Source: Bicyclus anynana (taxonomy: Eukaryota; Arthropoda; Insecta; Lepidoptera; Nymphalidae). Taken from it: DNA of 64,000 nt. This document shows positions 24,313 to 35,400 of the stretch, in pieces. The stretch covers positions 15,148,962 through 15,212,961 of the forward strand of contig NC_069090.1 in assembly GCF_947172395.1 (NCBI RefSeq), given 5' to 3'. Numbering within the stretch: the stretch's first letter is position 1; each line of letters starts with the position of its first letter. The position numbers and the translations under genes were made by a program. The notes below the pieces were generated by a model. The model did not search any database. It saw nothing but the letters and a program-made list of their open reading frames with translations, and was not told the origin of the DNA.

Positions 24313-25728
24313 TACAGCTCGTCGAATCGTACGGCCCTAACTTCGTCCGCAAAATTTTGGCTCACGAAGCAATTACAATACCGGGAGCCGCAGCAGAAAA
24401 GCTGAGATCCTGTCATCAGGGGTTGTTAGAGATTGCTTTAGCAATAAGGCTGCCTTTGCTTATCTTTAGTTTCAATTTTCAATTTGTTTTATAATGTGTG
24501 TAATAAAGTATTTCTTCTTCTGAACCTGGTAAGTAGCACATGTATCTCTCTCACTCTTGAGTTACATAAAAGAGATACATTGTTTGCCCCGCAAAAAAAG
24601 TTAATGCATCACAATGAAATTTTTACCATATTTTTGATCCTAGATAGCGGGGTTATTGCGTATTGAGTATCATAACATCGCACATAATACCTATCTAGAA
24701 GTTGAAAATTAAAATGATTTTGAAACCCCGCTATATTTTATCCAAGATTTTTGTTTATATCTTTCAATATAAAAATTGTAAGGTAATTTTAGTCTCTTTG
24801 TAATTTTCATTTGACCTGAGGCATTTTTGGGACATCTTTGTTCCTTTTGCCGAGGAGGCGCAATGCCAAAAAAAACTCTGAATCACTTCACCGCGGCTAG
24901 TTGCCTCAACTGGTGGCAGAAGGCTTGGATCATTTTTTGCGCGAAGGAACGCCTGGCTGTGCAACGCGGAAATGCAGCCAGTATTCTTGCCACCATTCCA
25001 CGTGGGCATGATTTGTATAGATCCAACTCTCGGTCTGAAATTCTCCTGCTCTTTATTCTGTCTTCCTGAGTTTTTAAGTTTATTTCGCTATTTTTACTTA
25101 GAAATCCTCTTCTCTGTAATTAACGGAGTTATCGGATAACGTCATGATCTGCATATATCGAAGAAACGTACACCGCGTGCCAGTTGCCACTTGACTGCTT
25201 AATATGTAGAGCGTGCACTGCTCAGTTCCTGGGCCGGCGCCTTGAGCAACTTCCTACTTAATACTTCCCCTTTATTGATCACAACAAATATACATTAACA
25301 TACGTTAACAAAGAAGCCCATAATATTAAATACCTGGAGAGCTATTCAGAAACGATGTTTTCAGTTTTGCATAAATCGCAAGTGCGAGTTTTGGATTTCC
25401 CTCTATCTTTCTCTTTCTATAGTATCGTGTAAAACAAAGAGAGAGAGATGAATTCGAAACTCGAACTTGCAAATTGTTGAAACAACGTTACAGAATAGCC
25501 GCTCTTTTCGAAAATAGGTACCTAAATATAAAATAACATAGTCCTCCACCGCATCTGTCTTCTTACGATAAACTCTAAACTAATATTTACTTAAACTTTA
25601 ATCAACAAAAAATTATGCAACGAAAAGCCTGCGAGACATAAAATACAGCCAAATTAAAAAAAAATTTGGAGTTTTAAATATAATAATTTTAGATTATCAT
25701 AATATTAATAACGTCGTCGTAAGGTACG
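24313..25728. other. Intergenic, with LINE-like segment
   Basis: No gene is supported. The segment at about 24820-25060 is less AT-rich and looks like a fragment of an interspersed repeat (phrases such as CTAGTTGCCTCAACTGGTGG), probably a retroelement 3' region. I could not assign a class. Confidence 0.45.
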
Positions 25729-25934
25729 TCCAGGTCTGGCTGGTGGGAGGCTTCGACCGTAGCTAGTTTCCACCCTACCGGCAAAGACGTACCGCCAAGC
25801 GATTAATCGTTGCAATACGATGTCGTGTAGAAACCGAAAGGGGTGTGGATATTCATCTTCCTTCAAACAAGATAGCCCACTTCCATCTTAGATTGTATCA
25901 TCACTTACCATCAGGTGAGATTGTAGGCAAGGGC
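25729..25934 (+). repeat. SINE-A copy, 5'-truncated
   Basis: It begins within the SINE-A body (CCAGGTCTGGCTGGTGGGAG) and lacks the tRNA-like head. It continues through the tail GTGAGATTGTAGGCAAGGGC. Confidence 0.75.
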
Positions 25935-27002
25935 ATGGTATGGTATCTTTCAATTCTTCTCAGTGGCATATCCACACCCACCTGGGCTTCGCATCAGCGG
26001 GTCTAACCCGGCTTAGGTGACTTGGTACAGTTGCCCTCGGCCTAGACTGGCCGTTCCAATGCCCTGACCCTGTTAACGACAGCCGATTGATCTCAAAGAA
26101 AAGGGGTTCAGCCCCGGAACTGTTTTCTCCAAAGAGAAGCCGCAGTCTACTGTTACTGCTTGCCTCGAAGTGATGCCACGATTGAAAAATCTAATTCAGA
26201 ATTCACGCACAAAAAAGTCTAGAAATGAACACTGAGGTTAGTGTTCAGTTTTGTGTGCTCATTGCTAAATTGTCGTAACCTTGGTGGAAGGATAACTCAG
26301 TTTGCACATTTACGAAATATCACTCGTGTCTTTACGATTATTGTTACCTAGTTATAAACTAAATTTTTCCCACGTTTTTATAAATTGCGTAACAGATAGT
26401 TTTAAATCCATTTATCTCAACATACTTAGACACGGAAGAATCTAATAGTCAAGAACAAATCAAAGTAATTGTTCATAGAATTTATTACATTACATTTTGA
26501 AATATTTATACATCCCCATCCTCGACGGTGATACACTCCCGTGCGTTGGGCATAGCTACCGCCATATTAGTCGTATCAATGATACGGGGCCCCCAAACTA
26601 TAGGGGCCCCTTACGTGTGAATGCAAAATTAGTAAAATGTAGGTAATCCATTGCACAAGCTCTTTTTTCCCTGGTAAAGCGTAAGTTCAAAAGTTGGAAA
26701 CATCCTACATTAGGTTAAGTCACTGTCATATTTATTTTAGGCGAGTTATTTTATGCGAGTGTTAAATCATTTGGGCTCCCCAAATAATTTTGATACAGGG
26801 CCCCTCCAAGGAACGCTACGCCACTGGTTGGAGAGTACATGCCATCGGTCCGTCGTTAATTAACATCTGATAGTGATCGTTAATGAATCACCCTAATTCC
26901 GTACACCCGCAATGAACCAGCGTGATCTAAGCGTGGCCCTGTTAAAATAGACTGATATTGATGAAATAATAAAGCATTAATGTTAATTTTCTCTTTTTAC
27001 AG
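25935..27002. other. Upstream region of the LPMO exon, with repeats
   Basis: A less AT-rich segment at 25950-26180 of unknown origin lies here. A small hairpin, GGGGCCCCC and GGGGCCCC, flanks seven bases at 26585-26609. The LINE 3'-end fragment at 26818-26942 contains TAACATCTGATAGTGATCGT. The polypyrimidine tract and acceptor CTCTTTTTACAG lie directly before 27003. I did not find the missing first exon of the LPMO gene. Confidence 0.5.
26818..26942 (+). mobile_element. LINE 3'-end fragment
   Basis: It shares the 20-base block TAACATCTGATAGTGATCGT and the preceding GGAGAGTA context with 9160-9232. It continues into CCAGCGTGATCTAAGCG, a degenerate RTE-like 3' end. Confidence 0.5.
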
Positions 27003-27977
27003 ATAATATGGTATAGCGTCGCAATCCTTACCATATTGGAAAGAGGCGTGAACGGTCACGGCAGACTGATCGAGCCGCCGTCGCGCGCCTCCGCCTGGCG
27101 GTACGGCTTCAACACTCCGCACAACTACAACGACCATGAGCTGTACTGCGGCGGCTTCACCCGCCAGTGGCAGCGCAACAACGGGAAGTGCGGCGTCTGC
27201 GGCGACGCCTGGGACGACCCCAAGCCCCGCGCTCACGAAAAAGGCGGCAGGTTTTACAACGGCGTCATCGTGCGCAAATACGCGCCCAGCGACGTCATCC
27301 CCATCAAGGTACAACTGACCGCCAGCCATATGGGTTTCTTCCAATTCAGAATATGCAACGACTCCAATGCCACAGACCAAGAATGCATGGACAAATACGT
27401 CTTACCTTTGGAAGGTAGAGCGGAAACGAAGTACTACCCCAAAAATGGGAACGGCATATACGAAATGAAGTACCAGTTGCCCGACGATCTGGAGTGCTCA
27501 CACTGTGTGCTCCAGTGGAAGTATATTGCTGGCAACAATTGGGGTACGTGTGAAGACGGCACGGGGGCCGTAGGATGCGGACCGCAGGAGGAATTCCGAG
27601 CGTGCGCAGATATAGCCATCGGGGAAAACTTCGCCACCACGACGAGAAGGCCGAAGCCGACGTACGTTCACCCGAGCAGGAAGCCACCTACGCCGGCGCC
27701 GGAAGAGTCTACCGGAAGCACCTGGTACTACGGTCTCGTCATCGCGATTGTCACGCTATTCGTCGCGGTGGCAGTGTTGGCAGGCCTGTACCTTTACTAC
27801 TACAGAGGTGGCATGAAAATAAAAGCTCTGTTGAAATCCAAAGTGCCTCCGCCTGCGCCCGTCCCACCTCCCAGACACAAGAGAACCTCTCTGTCGAGGG
27901 AATCCCCACCAGAGATCTCAGCGCCGAAACTGATTACCGAATCTGGCTTCGAGACAGTAGACCTAAGAGCGAAATAA
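27003..27977 (+). CDS. AA15 lytic polysaccharide monooxygenase, membrane-anchored (last exon)
   Basis: A copper enzyme that oxidatively cleaves chitin- or cellulose-like chains at the cell surface or in secretions (family knowledge). The exon follows a TTTTTACAG acceptor and opens in frame as IIWYSVAILTILERGVNG, the later part of a signal peptide. The start codon must therefore lie in an upstream exon not found here. Predicted cleavage leaves His (codon at 27057) at the N-terminus of HGRLIEPPSRASAWRYGF, the first half of the histidine brace. The second His is in LTASHMGFFQF. Many paired cysteines follow (CGGF, CGVCGD, CSHCVLQWKY, CGPQEEFRACADI). After a Thr/Pro-rich stalk comes one membrane helix (YGLVIAIVTLFVAVAVLAGL). 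A basic, proline-rich cytoplasmic tail follows (PPPAPVPPPRHK), ending at the stop codon 27975-27977. GC content is far above the flanks, as in other coding exons here. Confidence 0.9.
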   Translation: MIWYSVAILTILERGVNGHGRLIEPPSRASAWRYGFNTPHNYNDHELYCGGFTRQWQRNNGKCGVCGDAWDDPKPRAHEKGGRFYNGVIVRKYAPSDVIPIKVQLTASHMGFFQFRICNDSNATDQECMDKYVLPLEGRAETKYYPKNGNGIYEMKYQLPDDLECSHCVLQWKYIAGNNWGTCEDGTGAVGCGPQEEFRACADIAIGENFATTTRRPKPTYVHPSRKPPTPAPEESTGSTWYYGLVIAIVTLFVAVAVLAGLYLYYYRGGMKIKALLKSKVPPPAPVPPPRHKRTSLSRESPPEISAPKLITESGFETVDLRAK

Positions 27978-28376
27978 TGACGAGACTTAGCTGTAACCGT
28001 CACTGCCTTTTTAGTCATAAATCTAGATGTAACGTGTGATTGATTACGCTTGAATGGAAATAAATCTGAAATGAGGATTAGGTACCTACTTTTGAATCTA
28101 CCAAATTCTAAAAAATAATTACCCTCGACTATTTATTGATTGTGTAATTTTAACGATGTTGTACATAAAACATTGGTTATAATAACAATATTTAATTAAA
28201 TTATTTTTTCCGTATAGGTAATTTATGTGTTTGAATAAAAATAGATAATTATAGATTTAAAGATGTACCTAAATACCCATAAGATTAAAGAGTTTCCAGT
28301 GTGATTAGTATGATACAAAGTGTGAGAATTTTGATGGCAATGTTGGCCTTCTTGTGTAAATTATATTTATGTTTTA

Positions 28377-28382
28377 AATAAA
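28377..28382 (+). promoter_or_regulatory. Polyadenylation signal AATAAA of the LPMO gene
   Basis: A canonical AATAAA 400 bp after the stop codon at the end of an AT-rich 3' UTR. An earlier AATAAA near 28059 could be an alternative site. Confidence 0.5.
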
Positions 28383-29474
28383 GAATTAAAAATATGTTCG
28401 AATTTTTATTGTACCCTTTTCTTTAGAGACCGTCATACTCGTAAACAATAATAGTATTAAGTAAGTATAAAGTAATAATAAATAGTAGTAATTAAAGCTA
28501 CTGAACTGAAACTGATTGAAACAAACTAAAACTCTAACACAGCTTGGTATACTGCTAATACCTACTATTCAATTCACACAAGTACAGCATGACCAGAAAA
28601 ATAAAAGATCTCGCCTTGTTGTGAAAATCAAAGGATTGTTCCTACCTACTACTGGTTGATCTACTTGTGGCTGTACTACCGTACACTACACTAGTCATAC
28701 TCAGTCTCCGAGAAGACGCCCTTAGCCTCTTACAGAGTCGTATTGCCCACATCTTCTGCTTCTACCTTCGGGCCTCATAAGGCGATGCTTCTGCGCTCGT
28801 CCAAATCCTCCGGTGACACCGCTGAAGTCCCATTGAGGAGCTTACGACACATAAACAATCACAAAAAACAGCTAGCCTAGCCTAGCCTAGCTAGCTTAAG
28901 GCTTACCTATAACTACAGTATACATAATGCTATTACTAAGAATAAACATTGCTGTTGGAATGGGTACTTAATGGGTACTTATACCTTTTACAGAATTAGA
29001 TTAAAGTAGTAAAGTAGTCCGATAGTTTTAGGAGTTCGTTCTCGGAGATTCCAAAACTCAGATTATGATTAAATATTTTATTTTTTATATTTATATTTCC
29101 CGCTACACTGACTTGTGTTACAAACTTCCGTACGTATTAGGGCTTGCATCAAAAGAATAATTTCGTGAGATATTCTTCTGGCGTTATATAACTTTAATTT
29201 ACGAACCAATGAGCGTCATAGTTTTCTAATTTTGCAGTTTTTGTACCTTTTCCATGATTTCTATTTTGCATTGCAAATGCGTGCATTTTCTCAATGGGCA
29301 TTTTTCACTATGACAACATTGCTAAAAAAGTCAGCCTCAGTTGTCATAAGTCACTGTCAGTGTCAGTTATAATTTACCATAGACAATCTCAAAACAAACG
29401 TGCAGGCGAAAAAGTGCTAAAAACTATAAAAAGACTCGAAGGGGCATTTATTTTCCGGAAAAACACTTTTATAA
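28383..29474. other. Intergenic region and NAA25 promoter side
   Basis: No gene. A segment at 28700-28850 that looks like a repeat scrap and a (CTAGC)n-like run at 28872-28897 are visible. The roughly 250 bp before 29482 should hold the NAA25 promoter; I see no definite core element. Confidence 0.4.
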
Positions 29475-29481
29475 ATGAAAA

Positions 29482-32400
29482 ATGGCGGTACGGCCACAGC
29501 ACACGCATAACGGCGGTATTGTGGAGCGAAGATTGCGTCCGATATACGGTAAAAGTTATTTGTAACCTACACTGAGAGTTACGAGTTTATTTGATTCGAT
29601 ATTTCTGGTGATACGTTTGGCTCCGTTTTGCAGACTGGTTAGATAATGGGAACAATAAGAAGGCCTTGCAGGAGGCTGAGAAGGTTTTGAAGAAGAGCCC
29701 TACGCTGCAAGCGGCGCGAGCTTTGAAGGCCCTGGCGATGTTTAGGTTAGGCAAAGGACCAGAGGCCCACGCTGTGTTGCAGGCCCTAGCGGATGAGAAA
29801 CCTAGTGACGATACCACCCTGCAAGCCATGACTATACTGTACAGAGAGTCCCAACAGTGTAAGTATTTTCAATGATCTCCCAGGTATCATAATATATTAA
29901 CTGAGTTACTATTACTTGCTTTGGCGATTATCTATTGGTGTCTTGGATCTACCTCTTTCAGGTTTAGAGAGCTAGTTAGTTAGCACTCTTAGAGAGATTA
30001 GAGAAATGTAAAATCCTTTTATTAGGCTTAAAAATAGCAAAATGGAGTAAATTTACAGTTGAGGTAAAATTTTTGCATTTTTTGTGTTAGAACAGTTTTG
30101 GAAGGTTTACAGAATTTATATAAAGAAAGAGATTAGAGAACTTTATATTAGAACTAATAAATAAAGAATATTGAATTATTAATCCATTGAATTTCAAGCT
30201 TGAAAGAAGATTGTATATACATATATTACAGCATTACAGCATCTAAACATAATATACTTCTGGTTAAATGTACATTTTTACTTTAATAAACAATAAATTT
30301 AAGATAGAATGGACAATTTATGTTAGACAACTGTTTTCTCCTTTTTTCCTTTAATAGTTGGTTGGTGGGATTTCCATCTTATTCCAAATTATTTAATTTC
30401 CTTATTTCGTTCCCATCTTTGAATCTAGACACAGACTACAGCACACATTCTCAACTTTTTTTTATATTTTTCATTTCATGTAAAAATCATAATTCTTCAT
30501 ATTTAATGCAGCTCTGACTGTCGTTGTCGTCGTTATCAACCCATATACGGCTCACTGCTGAGCTCTAGTCTCCTTTCAGAATATATAGTGATATAGTGAT
30601 ATAGTGATATTTAATTTCTTAAAATGCACACAACTGAAAAGCTGGAGGTGCATGCCCCGGACTGGATTCGAACCCACACCCTCTGGAATTGGTGGCAGAG
30701 GTCATATCCATTGGGCTATCACGGCTCTATTCTCTAGAATGGAAATAGATTTTGCTCTGACTGTAATCATATATAATGTTTGTCTTATATCATTTAAGAG
30801 CATGGAATATTAGTCATTGGTCATTTGTGTGTCAAATGAGTGGAATAGATGTAATCAGAGCTAGAGAATGCCAGCCTACTAGGTGGTGGTGGTATCTATT
30901 TTGTATTTTGTAAATTTTTTGCAAAATATAAATATTTAAAATTTAAAATATTTTGTAAATATTTATCTAATAGCAGCAAATTTGCAAAATTTTTAAATTC
31001 TTAACATGGGATAACAATACCATTACCACCCCCAAAAATTTTTTTTTTTGTTAAAAGAGTATTTGCCATATTTTAAACATCAATATTCCCATTACCCTGT
31101 ATTGGAGAAGGATTTCCATTGTGAACAATTTCTTCATACAGTTCCTAGCCTACTTAAAGATACACGTGCACACCACTGGAGGCTTCAGCATATGGAATGT
31201 AGGCCTAACATGCCACCTATGACTGATGTTGTAAAGACAAAATGACCTATTGCAGCTGAATTGGAAATATCACAAACTTTGGGGCCAACACACCTAAAGA
31301 GGCCCGGTTTATTGCTGTTGGTCGATTTGTTTTTATGAGATAACAGTTTTGATGGCCTCTGTGGAGCAGTGGTATGCACAGTGGATTTACAAGACAGAGG
31401 ACCCGGTTTCGATTCCTGGCTGGGTCGATTGAGGTTTTTATTGGTCCAGGTCTGGCTGGTGGGCAAATTTGGCCTCTTAGATTGCATCATCACTTATGTG
31501 GTGAGATTTTCAAGGGCTAACTTGTAGATTAAAAAAAAAACAAATGTTGTTGCATGTTGGGTCTACAGATCTGCTAATAATCCTACTTTCTACTAATATA
31601 AACGCGAAAGTTTCTATGAATGTTTGTTACTCTTTAAGGCCACAACTTCTTAATTAAAAATAAATAAACTAGCACATATTTTTGTAATTTTAGAAAATAA
31701 ACGATTTATATTTTTTTATTTAAATTGATTTAGCTGAAATTTGGAATGGAAATAGATTTTACTCTGGATAACCACATAGGCTACTTTTCATCCCCGAAAA
31801 ATCCATGATTCCCGAGGGATTTGTGACACTAAATTATTATTAATTATTAATTAGTAACACTTCTTCTTGTTATTTCCGCCCGCGTCACCACATGGCTCCA
31901 AGGAAGACCAGCGCTGCGCTGGTGCATCCATCACTAGCGTAGCACATGCTGAGTGGTGACCATTTTGGTACCACACACATCATTTTTTTGGATTTAATTT
32001 AATCATTAGTTTAATATCTTTAAATTATTTGTTTACTATATTTTTAAAATTTCTTTCTTTTGTTTTAGGTATTTGTTGTCTTTTGTGTATTGTGTGTGTG
32101 TCCAAATAAAATATTTTCTTTCTTTCTTTCTTTCTTTAAATTTCACGCAAAAGAAGTAGCGGGCGTCAGTTAGTAAGTAAATAATTCAATTCTGTTCTAC
32201 AGTTAATAAAGTATGTGAGCTGTACGAAGCAGCAGTGAAAGCCGAGCCGACCAGCGAAGAGCTCCACTCCCACTTGTTCATGTCGTACGTGCGCGTGGGT
32301 GACTACCGTGCGCAGCAGCGCTCCGCCATGGCGCTGTACAAGATTGCACCCAAAAACCCCTACTACTTCTGGGTGGTTATGAGTGTTGTTTTACAGGTTG

Positions 32401-35400
32401 GTACATTATAAATACACCTCCGGGGTTTTACCCGCATGGTTCACTTTCCCCTGGGAATGTGGGGAAAAAGTATAGCTTATGACCGATGACGGTGTTCCCG
32501 TGAGAATATGACGATGTGGGGAATGTGGGGAAAAAATATAGCCTATGACGCTCATAAATAATGTAGCTTTCTAGTGGTAAAATAATTTTCAAAAAATTTA
32601 CAAATCTTCTTTCAACTTTCTCCTTATACATCTTATAGAACAAGATTTGTTTTGTTATAACATCCAAGACATTTTATTTCACTACTTATATCTCTTTCTA
32701 AGAGATTTGTAACATTAGACTGATTTTTATGATTGTGTGAACTGTGAACATATTATTTGTATAACATTTAAAGGCTAAAAGGCTTTGTTAAAGTTCTTTA
32801 AGTTTTCTTTTTCTTGCAGGCGAAAACTGCAGAAGATGATACAAAGAAAGGGATCCTTTTATCCTTAGCTCAAAGAATGGTTGACAACTTTATAAGTGAC
32901 AATAAAATGGAGGCGGAACAGGAAGCACGTTTATACATCATGATATTAGAGCTACAGGAGAAATGGGAGGACATCCTCAACTTTATAGAGAGCCCGTTGT
33001 ATTCCCAGTGTGTGCCAGGATCCACCGCCCAAGCATGCATACCATACCTAAAGAAACTCGGCCAGTGGTCACGTTTGAACCTGTTGTGCAAAGATTTGCT
33101 ATGGGACAACCAAGATAGATGGGACTATTACCTGCCTTACTTCGATTCAGTCTTCCAGTTAATGAAAAACGAGTGTGAAGGGGACAGTCATGCTGATGAC
33201 ACGGCAGAGAAGTGCCATGAGTTTATTTGCCAGTTAGTCGAAAGCATGTCGTCTGGGAGGACGTTACGTGGGCCTTATTTAGCTAGATTAGAATTATGGA
33301 AGAGGTTGTCCGTGGATGGAGATCCTACTTCGTTGCTCGGCAGTGGAGTGGCGTTATGTATACAGTATTTAAGGGTTTTTGCGAACAAATCGTGCGCCGT
33401 ACCTGATCTCAAACCGTACCTAGCAATGATACCGCAGAAGGAAAGAGAAGATTCATGCAGAGATTTCTTGACGTGTCTGGGTTTTGATGAAAACAGTGAA
33501 CCTGAGACTGTGAGTACCAATTTAAATATCGCTTAGACCCTGTCCAGAAACGAAATGGGGATGATGACTAAGTTTGAATATATTGATTTTTATTATACAT
33601 TCAGGTAAACAAGGTTCAATCAAATCATTGTTAATTAATTTATTTATGTAAAAAGTAAAGATTATAAAGGACATGTCCCAATTTTGAATGGAGGGTAGGC
33701 CTTTATTCCGAGTGTCAACTAAGCTAAACAAATAATTTTATCTTAAAAGAACATGAAATATAGGGCTTAAAATCCAAAATGAAAAAATTTTTGGAACCCG
33801 AATTTTTTTTAATTAATTAAATAATATGTATTTTTTTCATTAGCTGACAACATTAATTAAGAATTTTTTATCATGGCAACATGCTTGTAACTCACACCCT
33901 GACAGATTGTCAGTGACCTTCGTGTAGTAGCGTTCGTTTTTGGCGTTTTTACAGCACTTTTTTTTGTTTAATGCTTCTCTGTCTATGATTTAATGTTTCT
34001 TTTTAACTTGTGTTTAATTGACATTTGCCAATATTACGTGACATTTACAGCTTACACCGGATATTAATTCAATTCCAGGTGTTTTTATTGCCTGTTTTGA
34101 TCACTTTTACTGTATTGTCTATGTTTTATTTGTAGACAAGCGAGCGAAACAAAGTCTCCACGAAATAAATTCTTTATAATTATTATAAGCCTATTTAAAT
34201 GGTCTATAAAAAGCAGACAATCCTCAGCAGGGAAGGAGATTGGGACCCACCATGCCGTTTCAATGCGGTTTGATGGGCTTAATGAGGTAATGTTTGACAA
34301 CACAATGGGCCAGTCAATAAACCATGTGATGCCTCAATATGCAGTGAACCGGTATTTTTGTATGATGAGAAATGAACCTATAAATTTTTACCCAGCAATG
34401 CAATTATTTATTGTAATTGATTTTTATAATTGTAAATTGCTATTCCTTTAGATTTTTCTGTCTAAAAATATGATAAAAATGTAAAACTAGCTCTTTCCAA
34501 GGAATAATAGTTTCCAAGTTATTCAAGAAAATATACCAGCCCCCCCCCTCCCCCTCTTCGTAACTAAAATTGTGACTTTAGAGTCTAGATGGCAGCCCAG
34601 AGTTTAAACCATGTCTCTGCAGCCGAGATATGCTTTCAGTCCAATATAAAATTTGAGCGCGAACTAAGCTTTTACCACTTAAATTGTAACAGCGCACCAT
34701 TTCATAAAATTTTCGATTTGAATACACTGATACATAAGGGTTACAGGTCACTTAATTAAAAACTCAAAACTTGGCAAGCACGCGCAGTAATTAGGTCAAG
34801 GACACGAACGTAACTGAGTACTGATAGCTGACTGATTCAATTCAATAATTTAAAACAAAAGCCGCCCCCTCCCCTTCTCCGTACCGTGCGCCCGCGGCGC
34901 GGTGCCTTTGTTGTCGGCAAGACGAAAAGGTTGGAGCGATAACATTGTTTACACGTGGGACCTACGCATACCTACTAGTTTTGACTATTACCTTCCTACC
35001 AACCGCTTCCTAGCTAGGTATCTTTACGCGGCTGGATTTTGCAGTGATACACTATGTCTATACATTGTGTATTTTATGGAAAAATTATTTCAATAAATGT
35101 CAAAATTAAGGAGGGTTTTTGAAATCATAGATCGATAATATTATCGATTCTAAACTATTTCTGAAATTATTGCCACTTTACGAGAATTAACCCTGTATAG
35201 TGTAGTTCACGAAAGCGTTTGTGTGCAGCTAGACGACATCCAGCGTCACATCTCGTGCCTGTGCGCGCGGCGGCTGACGGCGGCGCCGGGCGCGCCGGCG
35301 GAGCAGCTGGCCACCGCGGGCGCGCTGCGCCGCCAGTACCTGCGCTGCGTCGCGCGCCGCCTGCTCACCGCCACGCAGACGGAGTACTGCGCCGCCGACG

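Noticed and set aside
27346..27687. Antisense and alternative-frame ORFs over the LPMO exon
   Set aside because: They are shadows of the conserved LPMO frame and carry no recognisable domain.
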